From NCBI RefSeq assembly GCF_020382885.2, contig NC_058498.1:19249001-19313000 (forward strand): a DNA stretch of 64,000 nt. The letters are read 5' to 3'. Shown here one piece after another: positions 21,868 through 32,861 of this stretch. The stretch comes from Scatophagus argus. Its lineage: Eukaryota > Chordata > Actinopteri > Scatophagidae. The notes under the pieces are model-generated. The model searched no databases, had not been told where the DNA came from, and worked only from the letters and a program-made list of their open reading frames with translations. Made by a program: the position numbers and the translations under genes. Position 1 is the stretch's first letter; every line of letters begins with the position of its first letter.

Positions 21868-23699
21868 ATGGCCCAAAAGTCAAAACCAGGTAACATAGAT
21901 TTTAAACCAGAAGACATTCTGTCCAGTAAGTCAACCAAATACCAGATAAAGAAGTTCCTGTGAGAGGGGACTTACGGAAAAGTGGCCAAATGCATAAAAT
22001 TAAGCACTCAGGAAGTGATGGCCGTGAAGATTATACGGAACAACTTGGCCTACTCTGGCAGAAGAGAGGAGGCCATCCTCACAGAACTAAAAAAGCTTGA
22101 ATCAAACAAACATAATTTGGTCAAGATACTTGACAGTTTTACTCATATGGGACATATTTGTATAGTATTTGAAAGGCTGGACATAACTCTTCACCACCTG
22201 CTGAAGATGAGGTCCCCACTGCATTTGTCTGAGATCAGAGTAATTGCACAACAGATGTTAGTGGCTCTGAATGCCCTAAAGAGCATACCTATGGTACATG
22301 CAGACATCAAGCCAGACAATGCTGGTTAACCATAACATGCAGCCCTTCAAGCTGAAAATGATCGATTTTGGCATGGCTCAAAATGTTTTCAAAATGAAGA
22401 AAGGCAACAAAATTCAAGCAATTGGTTACAGGGGCCCTGAGGTCATTTTGGGCCTCCCACTGGATGAGGCCATCGATATGTGGGGACTTGGCTGTGTTTT
22501 AGCGTTCCTGTACCTGGGCAAGTGTCATGCCTGGTGATTTTTGGTTATGTTTTGTTTCTTGATTTCTGTCCATGTGCCATGTTTCATGTTTGTCTTGTCA
22601 TGTGTTTCCATGTTTTATGTTCAAGGTTTTTGTCATGTCCTGTTTTATTTTGAAAGTGTCTCTTCCCCTGTGTGCCCTGTTTTCATGTAGCTTTGCTTTG
22701 GTTTTCCTGATTGCTTTCTCCCTCCTGATGTGTGTCACCTGTGTCTCGTGCCATGCCTAGTTTTTTGCCACAGTAAGTGTGTTTTTTTGAGTTTAGCTTT
22801 GTTTTAATAAAAGACCATCGTTTTTGGACCTCCACCACGCCTGCCTGCCGCCTCCTTTTGACTCTGCATCGGGGTTCAGCTAATCTCTGCGTCAGCGACG
22901 CCGACCAAACTTGACAGCAAGCACCTGTATCCACTACACTGTGAATATGAGGACATGAGAGTCATCGTGCAGATGCACGGTCAGCCTGAAGATCACCTGC
23001 TGAACGCTGGAATTTATTCCAGGGATTATTTCGTTAAGGACAAACACTGCCCTGATTCTCCATGGAGGTTCAAAATACAAGCTGAATACAAGCTTACAAC
23101 GGGTATGGCTATCAACCCATGTAGTGTAGTTTTTGACACATTTAACAGCCTTGATGACTTGGCCAGACCAGAAGAGATGAGTACTACTGAGTATGAAGAC
23201 ACACGGGCCTTTTTAAGCCTCCTCAGACGCATGCTACACGTGGATCCTGAAAAGAGAATCACCCCCAGTGAAGCCTTAGGTCACCGTTTCATCACAATGA
23301 AACACTTTATTCATGACACTAACGACAACATGTAAGCCCTTTGTAACATCAAGCGAAGTAATTAGTTGGCATGGACCTTCCCCTAATAGTTCAGTCAGCT
23401 CAATTTCAACTAACGAAGAAACTGCTGAGGACACCGATAATGGACCACAATGCACGGCTGCTGAAAAAATTGACAGGACCACAGCTACAGATGACATGGA
23501 CAAAATATCAAATCCTGAGGCTGATAAGAAACCACCTGGCACAAATGAGGCAGCTCCACCTGCCTCTCTCTTACGTGAAGAAGAAACAGGCTTTGTTGAA
23601 GTCAGGTCCCGAAGGAAGTGGTTCAAGAGGATCCGCAAATTCTTCACCAGAATGTTCAAATCTTTTGATTGCTGCACAGAGACCACTGTTCAACTGTAA
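21868..23699 (+). pseudogene. HIPK-like kinase copy C: as B plus 5-bp deletion
   Basis: The ATG at 21868 is present and codon 32 is TGA (21961-21963). C shares with B the GPE change, the LTR-1 insertion point, the tail deletion that creates TAA after DTNDNM, and LTR-2. Its private lesion is a 5-bp deletion right after HADIKPDN, which shifts the frame and stops translation two codons later. The remaining kinase and tail segments are still readable in other frames to 23699. It is the youngest copy, derived from B or from their common unit. Confidence 0.85.
22523..22916 (+). mobile_element. Solo LTR-1 inside kinase copy C, internally deleted
   Basis: The same TGTCATGCC...CTTGACA element sits at the same site with the GCAAG duplication (22518-22522, 22917-22921). 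It is 394 bp, 138 bp shorter than in B; the missing part contained CATGCCATGCC-type repeats, so the deletion may have used short homology. Confidence 0.75.
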
Positions 23700-23751
23700 G
23701 TAACAGGTCATAAATCCCTCACTCTCCATGTTAGCATAGAGGCCTATGGTG

Positions 23752-24252
23752 TGTTAGGATTGTGGCCGAATATTCGGCTATTTTCCCTTTGTTTTGTTTT
23801 TTTGTTATTCTTTTTTCCTTCAGGCACGCCGGGGACAGCTGTGTCGGCAGGACGGGGAATTGGAGCTGAGTGCTATCACCTGTCTCATTTAGCCCACCTG
23901 TTTCCTGTTCTCCGCTCCTTATTTAAGGACCTGGTCTGCATCCACTCTCCGCCAGTTCTTCAGCTTTTCCTCGCGGTAGTACTTCGGCAAATGTTTGAAA
24001 CTCTTCCTGAAAAAAATCTTTCATCTCCTGATCCTCTGTATCTTTCAGATCACCAGCTCCAGTTCCCCGCCCGGCAGTGACGGCGTCCTTCGTTGTGTTT
24101 TTCTCCTCTGAAACCCTCCTTTTGAGGACACCTTTTGTTGTATTTGTTACCCTCCGTTTGAGGACACCTTTTGTTGGTTTTTTGTGTTAATAAATCTCTG
24201 AGTGAGAACCCGCACCTGGATCCTCCTTCTCTCCAGATATAGTCCCTTAACA
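23752..24252 (+). mobile_element. Solo LTR-2 behind kinase copy C
   Basis: Same element and TGGTG duplication as at 16623-17195. It is 501 bp; the 72-bp difference equals two 36-bp minisatellite units (two copies here, four in unit 1). Confidence 0.75.
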
Positions 24253-24507
24253 TGGTGGCTCCATCACCCAACTTCAACTATACACGATCAGATTCCAAAT
24301 TACATCATCAGCGAATGATGGCAGCACTACTGTCCGGAATATTTTTGCTTCCCATTTGTCCAATGGGAAGAATCGGAGATGTACTTCATCTTTACATACA
24401 CTGATCAGTTACAACATTAAAATCACTGAAAGGTGATGTGAATAACGTTAATCCTATCTTTACGATGCAATGTTCTGCGGGGAAACCTTGGCTTGCAGTA
24501 ATCACGT

Positions 24508-24787
24508 GGATGGGTGTGGCATGGTGATGCAATGGTTTGCACTGTTGCCTCATAGCCAGAGGGTTCCAGGTTTGAATCCCAGTCTGGACCCTTCTGTCCT
24601 TCTTCTTCTTCTTCAGTTTGCATGTTCTCCCTGTACCTGTCCGGGTTTTCTCCGGGTGCTCCGGTTTTCTCCCACAATCCCAAAAACATGCACATTAGGT
24701 TAATTGGCTATTCTACATTGCCCCTAGGTGTGAGTGTGTGGTTGTCTGGTCTTGCGTGTCAGCCCTGCGACTGACTGGCGACCAGTC
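24508..24787 (+). repeat. tRNA-derived SINE split by a complete CACTG element
   Basis: The SINE head and body run to ...GGCGACCAGTC. The element at 24790-28894 interrupts them, and the SINE tail resumes at 28897-28983 (GGGTGTACCAGCCTCTCGTC, AGCTGAGATAAGCTCCAGCT, a GAATG-type end). Joining the two halves gives the usual fish SINE order, which confirms the insertion. Confidence 0.85.
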
Positions 24788-26459
24788 TACACTGTAAAAA
24801 GTCCTTCAATGGTGCAGTCTATACGAATTTATTTTAAAAAGTATATTTCTTCCAATAAATTAATTAATTAATTCCCTTTTATAAAATTTATTTAAGTTAC
24901 ACATGAGTAAAAAGTGTGAATGTTTTGGTAACTTATTATTATCTATCATAAAATTGATTTTACTGAAGAGAACAGCAGAAGAACGAGACCCTTGTCACCT
25001 GTACCGGACCAGCGCCATTTTTTTTCGGATTTTTTTGGAGTCTTGGAGGGCTACATACAACACGCAACATATGTAAGTAACTATTTACATCGCTTAAAGT
25101 TAGCTTTTAGCTGAATGAGCACGCATGTATTGCACTATAAAATGCAAAAGCGTCGCCCGGCTTCATTTAGTAATGTTAAATTTTTCAATTGTGCGGGCGC
25201 CATGAGGCCTCACCAAAGGTCTAACATTAAGATTAATCTTAATCAACGTAGGATAGGTAAAAGTGAGCTATATTGCTAAATGCTGTTTCTACTTAGTATG
25301 TGGACTTTTTAAAAACAACAAACTTCGTCCGCTTGTTCGTTTGAGGAGTCCGACATGTTAATTAATCTGCCATTCTTCCTGTGGCAGCAACACTTGGACT
25401 TTGGAAGGCAGAGTAATTTCAAAGTAGGCCTAACTGAGAACATTTACACTGACGGTGAAAGCAGAGATGTTTGGGATGTTCAAAGTTGACTTCAAGATAA
25501 CGTTAGCCTCAGTGAATGTGAATTATTCTGTCTCAAATCACTTGTCTTAAATTTTCTGCCTCTGTCCAAATTAGCTAGCAAAACCCCAGTAGCATGGCCT
25601 CGCATCCTTGTCCACGTGTCAGTTAAAAGTTACGTTAGCTGCTAGGTTTGTAACTGTTGTCGTCCCTGCATGATTGCAAAAGATGAGGACATAAAATATT
25701 TCTGGTGTCTCTGTCTCTCTGCAACGTGGTATCAAGAAAATGTGTAAATGTGTGTGTGTTGTTCTCTTCCCACTTTTTCTTTGAATGAGGGTAAAAAGTA
25801 GAAGTAGAAAGATAGGACTGGACAGGCTCGCACTATGAGTGGACGCACCTGCCGCATCAGTTCAGCAAAGCAGCTGTCCATGGACCTAGTTCGCTTTGAC
25901 ATTGTTTTATCATGCAATTATTAATATTTTTACATGAGCAGTGAGGTCTGAAATATTTTTACAAGGTGCGGTCTACTCGGTGTCATCAAAAAACAAGGGC
26001 TAATCAAAAATACTTTTTCAGAGACTTGGTTTAAATGTAACTGCTACACAAAAACGTATGACCATTGCATACTAAGTATATAGTACATGATTAAATGAAA
26101 TATTCTCAGTAATTGTTGGTTGCAAATGAATTGCATATGGCTTAATTTAATCTGTTGATATATTTGTCTGAAATTTATTGAAATACTTTGAAACCATTTG
26201 TTCAAGTGAAAAGATTATAGGTTTTCTTTTGCTTTGCAATAACATTAATTATTCTGATATTTTCATAAATAAGCTCTTCTTTCATTTGTGTTGCTTCTTC
26301 AGAAGACCATCAGATCTACTGGGAGGAGCAGTTCATGGAGTAGGTAAGCTTTTAAGGTGAGGCAAAAGTGGTAACAACATTGCAGGGGCATATTCATACA
26401 ATGAGTACTTTATTGTATTGTGTTGCCTAATTGCGTGAATATTGCAAAAAAAAAATAAA

Positions 26460-26491
<32 letters not shown>

Positions 26492-26552
26492 GTATATATA
26501 TGTGTGTGTGTGTATATATGTGTGTACATGTATATATGTATGTATGTATATT

Positions 26553-26760
26553 ATGGCATGCCGTTCAGGAAATTAATATTTGAATATATGGAATGAAACT
26601 CTGAATATATGGAATGAACCTTGAATATATTGAATGAAACTCTGAATATATTGAATTTCAATATACAAACTACAATATACAAACTCAGAGGAGTTTCATT
26701 CAATATATTCAGAGATTCATTCCATATATTCAAATATTAATTTCCTGAACGGCATGCCAT
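26553..26760. repeat. Imperfect palindrome, 45-bp outer arms
   Basis: The left arm 26553-26597 (from ATGGCATGCCGTTCAGG) is the reverse complement of 26716-26760. The interior holds further inverted and direct GAATATATTGAATGAAACTCT-like repeats, so most of the 208 bp could fold into a hairpin. It lies between the two microsatellite tracts of the element. Confidence 0.8.
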
Positions 26761-26762
26761 AG

Positions 26763-26894
<132 letters not shown>

Positions 26895-29456
26895 AGATTC
26901 AGTTTTTTGTTATTCACTTATTAACTCTAGGACCCAAGTATCTCTGTGATGAAGAAGAGAGACGTGACTCTGAGATGCCTCATTGAATATGTGGGAGAGA
27001 GTGGGCAAGAGCTCATCTCTGACTACTACGTAAGCATAGTTTGAAAAGCAACAAAAAGCTACACTGCTACAGTGTAAAATAATGCATTAATATATTTATT
27101 TGACCACTCAACACATTTTTAAAGCCTCCTGTTCATTTCTAAGGAGATGGCTGCACATTGTAGAGCTCTGAAACTTTTAAACTTGATGGAGCTGATTTAA
27201 AAAATTATACTCAAGAACTGCCTTTGGTCCGACACTGCCCCATGAAGTCACTTTAGTCTATGGCCAAATCAAAGTGAAGTAATTTTTATTGATCGGATAT
27301 TATCTCTGGTAATAAAATACTGAAGGACTTTCTAATCAGTTTTCTATTAACTGTAATACTAGCAGTGTAAATTGGACTAAAAACATAACGTATGTTGTCA
27401 TTATCATAAAAACGTCAAAAGTGGTAACATAATGGTTTAAACGAATCATGCCGCATTGCATATGTAGGTTAATGTCATACGGATTAAAATATAGTGAACT
27501 TTTAATGTGTGATTTTATTGAAGGCTTTTGAAGATTGTTCTCTGTTGCCACTTATTGTTCTGTTTATATGTTATACAGGGAAAAACGGAGAACAGTGTCC
27601 ACGATGAGTTGAAAACGCACAACATGCAGACATATGTCTGCCATGAGCCAGATGCAGTGGGAATTGTCATTGAGGGAATGTTGCCTGCTTCTGGGGATGA
27701 AATATACTCTGAACCTGCACTATCCACCCCAGCTCTGCAAAACATTTGAGGTGTTTGTGGGACTGTCTGTGGGAATTGACACGTTGCGCCCAAAGCCTTC
27801 TTCCAGATTCATGACACTCAGAAACAAACTTCTGAGCTAGTTGGTCAAAGGCTGACCTCACACTCATAAATGGCCATTTTGTTGTGTTTTTCAGAGCTTG
27901 ATGAATGAGTGAGATTGTTAAGAGATGAATGAGTGAATGAGTGTTTAATTGATAAGGCTGCATGTCAGAAGTTCAAGTATATAAACCGTTTTATGGTAAA
28001 ATGTTTTAATCCATACTAAGATGTACTGTACTGTGCACTTAATAAGTTGAAGTTCTTTTGTGCCAAATGCTGTGGTCAGGAGTCCCTGTATTTTATTTTA
28101 ATGTCACATGCAACTCTTGCTTGGTTGGCAGTTTAATTGTGAACAACGTGGCAGTCAAGCACAGACTACCTCAGTTCCTCCAGCTGCTGTGCATTTGATG
28201 AGCTGAAGTCAGTGGTCAAATGCTGAGGTCAGAATCCCTTTATTTTAATGTTAAATGTTTTGGGAGAATACAGCACAGATTGTAATTTAAAGGTGTTCTT
28301 GTATGTGTTTGTTAAAATGTTTTAGTACATACAAAAAGGTACTGTGCACTTTCAAGTTTAAGTCAGTTCTCTTCTGCTATCTAAAATGCTCAGGTCAAGA
28401 ATCACTGTATTTTAATGTCAGTGTTAAGAGTAAGCAGATTGAAGGTGTTCTATGCTGCACTTTAAGATGAGGTCAGAAGTTTCTGTAATTTTTTAATGTT
28501 AAAATGTTTACAACATTAAAATTGATTACAGAAACAAATAGTTCTCTTTCCTTATTTGTTAAGTTATGGCAGCGCTAACTAATTATTTGAGGTGGATTGC
28601 AGAAATAATAATAATCTAAATTAATGAGAGTACATGAATTCATTTAAATCAAAGAAATTTTATTTTTATTTTAAATGTTACTTATTTTAATTAAGTATGA
28701 TTTGGTCAATATGCTGCTCTTTTTCGCAATGGTTAAACTCAAATGTTTTGCTTTTGGTTGTAGACTCTACTTAATTTTTTTAGCATACATGAAAATACAT
28801 AATACTGAATTTTACCAACTCAAAATACCAAGAAGTTCACTAAAATGTTGCCTTCATTTTTTTCAGTTGGATCTAAGTAACAGTTTTGACAGTGTAGGGT
28901 GTACCAGCCTCTCGTCCGTAGTTAGCTGAGATAAGCTCCAGCTCCCCGTGGCCCTGACGGATAAGCAGTACAGAAAATGAATGTATATATAAACTTATTT
29001 TACAATTTAAAAAAAATATGTACAGTCCCAATATCTAAAAAGAAAAAAGGTTTTGTTTTTGTTAGTAATACTAATAATTTTTAACTACATTGCTCTGTAT
29101 ATTCTGCACATTTGTTCCGTGTGTATATTTATTGTGATCTACATTTTACACTAAGTTTATTCTTGTGTATTGTGTTACTATAAACAGAACCACTGATTCA
29201 GCGAATTTTTATGTTTTAACAGGAAGTTGTTGTGACCTGAATGGACATTGTTTAATATATGCAAAATTACATATGTTTGATATGAGTCCAGGACACCTAC
29301 ATGTCATGTCAACACCTCAAAGTTAACATGACTGCATATGTACAGTACATATGTGTTTGTGTCAGTCATCATGACAAGTCAATTACTATGTGATGCTGTA
29401 TTTCATTGCTAATTTTCCTTGTGTTTATATGTTTGTGAAGAGTTTAGACTTTATTA

Positions 29457-32400
29457 CACTGTAAAAACTGTTGCTTAGATCCAACTCAAAAAAATTAAGG
29501 CAACATTTTCCAACTACTTTTTGCAAGTTTAGTGAACTTCTTGGTATTTTGAGTTGGTAAAAAAATAAGTAGAGTCTACAAGAAAAAGCAAAACATTTGA
29601 GTTTAACCATTGTGACAAAGAGCAGCACATTGACCAAATCATACTTAATTAAAATAAGTAACATTAAAAATAAAAAAATAAAAATTTTGATTTGAATTAA
29701 TTCATGTACTCTCATTAATTTAATTATTATTATTTCTGCAATCCACCTCAAATAATTAGTTAGCTCTGCCATAACTTAACAAATAAGGAAAGAGAACTAT
29801 TTGTTTCTGTAATCAATTTTAATGTTGTAAACATTTTAACATTAAAAAATTACAGAAACTTCTGACCTCATCTTAAAGTGCAGCATAGAACACCTTCAAT
29901 CTGCTTACTCTTAACACTGACATTAAAATACAGTGATTCTTGACCTGAGCATTTTAGATAGCAGAAGAGAACTGACTTAAACTTGAAAGTGCACAGTACC
30001 TTTTTGTATGTACTAAAACATTTTAACAAACGCATACAAGAACACCTTTAAATTACAATCTGTGCTGTATTCTCCCAAAACATTTGACATTCAGCTCATC
30101 AAATGCACAGCAGCTGGAGGAACTGACGAAGTCTGTGCTTGACTGCCATGTTGTTCTCAATTTAACTGCCCACCAAGCAAGTGGGAGTTGTGAAGCAAAG
30201 AAAACAAAAAAACATATTACATTATACATTATACTCTTAAAACATGTGACATTAAAATAAAATACAGGGACTCCTGACCACAGCATTTGGCACCAAAGAA
30301 CTTCAACTTATTAAGTGCACAGTACAGTACACCTTAGTGTGGATTAAAACATTTACCATAAAACGGTTTATATACTTGAACTTCTGACATGCAGCCTTAT
30401 CAATTAAACACTCATTCACTCATTCATCTCTTAACAATCTCACTCATTCATCAAGCTCTGAAAAACACAACAAAATGGCCATTTATGAGTGTGAGGTCAG
30501 CCTTTGACCAACTAGCTCAGAAGTTTGTTTTTGAATGTCATGAATCTGGAAGAAGGCTTTGGGCGCAACGTGTCAATTCCCACAGACAGTCCCACAAACA
30601 CCTCAAATGTTTTGCAGAGCTGGGGTGGATAGTGCAGGTTCAGAGTATATTTCATCCCCAGAAGCAGGCAACATGCCCTGGCCAGATCGCCAAGATCAGT
30701 AAGAACTGGGATTCCCTCAATGACGATTCCCACTGCATCTGGCTCATGGCAGACATATATCTGCATGTTGTGCGTTTTCAACTCATCGTGGACACTGTTC
30801 TCCGTTTTTCCCTGTATGACATATAAAAACAGAACAATAAGTGGCAACAGAGAACAATCGGCAAAAGCCTTCAATAAAATCACACATTAAAAGTTCACTA
30901 TATTTTAATCCGTATGACATTAACCTACATATGCAATGCAGTATAATTAATTTAAACCATTATGTTACCACTTTTGACGTTATGAAAATGATGACATACA
31001 TTATGTTTTTAGTCCAATTTACACTGCTAGTATTACAGTTAATAGAAAACTGATTAGAAAGTCCTTCAGTATTTGATTACCAGAGATAATATCCGATCAA
31101 TAAAAATTACTTCACTTTGATTTGGCCATAGACTAAAGTGACTTTGTGGGGTGTGTGTCAGACCGACTGCAGTTCTTGAGTATAATTTTTAAATCAGCTC
31201 CATCAAGTTTAAAAGTTTCAGAGCTCTACAATGTGCAGCCATCTCCTTAGAAATGAAGAGTGTAGCTTTTTGTTGCTTTTCAAACTATACTTAGGTAGCA
31301 GTCAGAGATGAGCTCTTGCCCACTCTCTTCCATGTATTCAATGAGGCATCTCAGCGTCACGTCTCTCTTCTTCACCACAGAGATACTTGGATCCAAGAGT
31401 TAATAAGTGAATAACAAAAAACTGAATCTTGCAGGCAATCTTAAAATTAATAAAGAGTTGTAAACAATGTTTTTGTTTTGCAATATTCACTCAATTAGGC
31501 AACACAATACAATAAAGTACTCATTGGATGAATATGCCCCTGCAATATTGTTACCACTTTTGCCTCACCTTAAAAGCTTACCTACTCCATGAACTGCTCC
31601 TCCCAGTAGATCTGATGGTCTTCTGAAGAAGCAACACAAATAAAAGAAGAGTTTATTTATGAAAATATCAGAATAATTAATGTTATTGCAAAGCAAAAGA
31701 AAACCTATAATCTTTTCACTTGAACAAATGGTTTCAAAGTATTTCAATAAATTTCAGACAAATATATCAACAGATTAAATTAAGCCATATGCAATTCATT
31801 TGCAACCAACAATTACTGAGAATATTTAATTTAATCATGTACTATATACTTAGTATGCAATGGTCATACTTTTTGTGTAGCAGTTACATTTAAACCAAGT
31901 CTCTGAAAAAGTATTTTTGATTAGCCCTTGTTTTTTGATGACACCGAGTAGACTGCACCTTGTAAAAATATTTCAGACCTCACTGCTCATGTAAAAGTAT
32001 TAATAATTGCATGATAAAACAATGTTAAAGCAGACTAGATCCATGGACAACTACTTTGCTGAACTGTTGGTGCAAGCCTGTCCAGTCCTATCTTTCTACT
32101 TCTACTTTTTTACCCTCATTCAAAGAAAAAGCAGGAAGAGAACAAGACATACACACACATTTACACATTTTCATAATACCACGTTGCAGAGAGAGACACC
32201 AGAAATATTTTATGTCCTCATCTTTTGCAATCATGCAGGGACGACAACAGTTACAAACCTAGCAGTTAACCTAACTTTTAACTGACACATGGACAAGGAT
32301 GCGAGGCCATGCTACTAGGGTTTTGCTAGCTAATTTGGACAGAGGCAGAAAATTTAAGACAAGTGATCTGAGACAGAATAATTCACATTCACTGAGGCTA

Positions 32401-32629
32401 ACGTTATCTTGAAGTCAACTTCGAATAGCCCAAACATCTCTACTTTCACCGTCAGTGTAGTTGTTCCAGATTAATGTTAATGTTATACCTTCAGTGTGGC
32501 CCCATGGCTCCCACAAAGTTGACAAACTTAACGTAAATTCAAAAAGAAAAGGGAATTAATTTACTGGATGAAATATACTTTTTAAAATAAATTCCTATAG
32601 ACTGCACCATTGAAGGACTTTTTACAGTG
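29457..32629 (-). mobile_element. CACTG element, inverted, with empty site in this window
   Basis: The ends are CACTGTAAAAACTG and CTTTTTACAGTG with TA on both sides (29455-29456, 32630-32631). The block at 326-1758 carries the same flanks joined over one TA (705-706), and so does 39516-39517. This proves a clean insertion with a 2-bp TA duplication. At 3173 bp it is the reverse-oriented relative of 24790-28894, without the palindrome and the long (TA)n. Confidence 0.85.
30512..31393 (-). pseudogene. SAMD3-like C-terminal exons, inverted element copy
   Basis: The terminal exon 30811-30512 is intact: after a CATACAG acceptor it reads GKTENSVHDELKTHNM through GIVIEGIPVLTDLGDLARA and LGMKYTLNLHYPPQL to a TAG. 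The preceding exon (31393-31295) still encodes DPSISVVKKRDVTLRC, but both splice sites are damaged: the acceptor AG is now TG and the donor GTAAGT reads CTAAGT. The copy therefore cannot be spliced as in 26931-27029. Confidence 0.6.
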
Positions 32630-32804
32630 TACTTATATATAGTAAGTAAGTCATATTTAATCTTAGTATGTTATTGTATGATCAAAGTGTTGCCCGATCC
32701 ATGTAATACATATATGATGGTGAGTGTGGAAAACACAAAACAAAAGATATAAGTTAGCAACTTTTTACTGAGTGGTGCTTTCATGTAAATGCCAAAACAG
32801 TTGG

Positions 32805-32861
32805 GACACTGCAGGGAATCGAACCCCATCCCGCTAAAGCAGGAGTACCATTACCAGTGCC
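32805..32861 (-). other. tRNA-like hairpin, second copy
   Basis: Identical to 880-936, within the second copy of the flank block. It has the same 7-bp end pairing, GGTTCGATTCC and a downstream TTTT. Confidence 0.3.

Larger units (their letters stand above)
9834..24260 (+). repeat. Tandem duplication, two units of about 7.1-7.4 kb
   Basis: Unit 1 (about 9834-17203) and unit 2 (about 17204-24260) repeat the same order: kinase 3' flank, SINE, rearranged CACTG element, pogo-class element, HIPK-like copy, LTR-2. Long stretches are offset by exactly 7272 bp and nearly identical. Differences are local: (TTC)n and TA/TG length, a 138-bp deletion in LTR-1, 4 versus 2 LTR-2 minisatellite repeats, a 5-bp kinase deletion and a short spacer deletion. 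A third unit starts at 24261 but diverges after about 26550. Near identity means a recent event or an assembly duplication; the private differences favour a real one. Confidence 0.85.
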
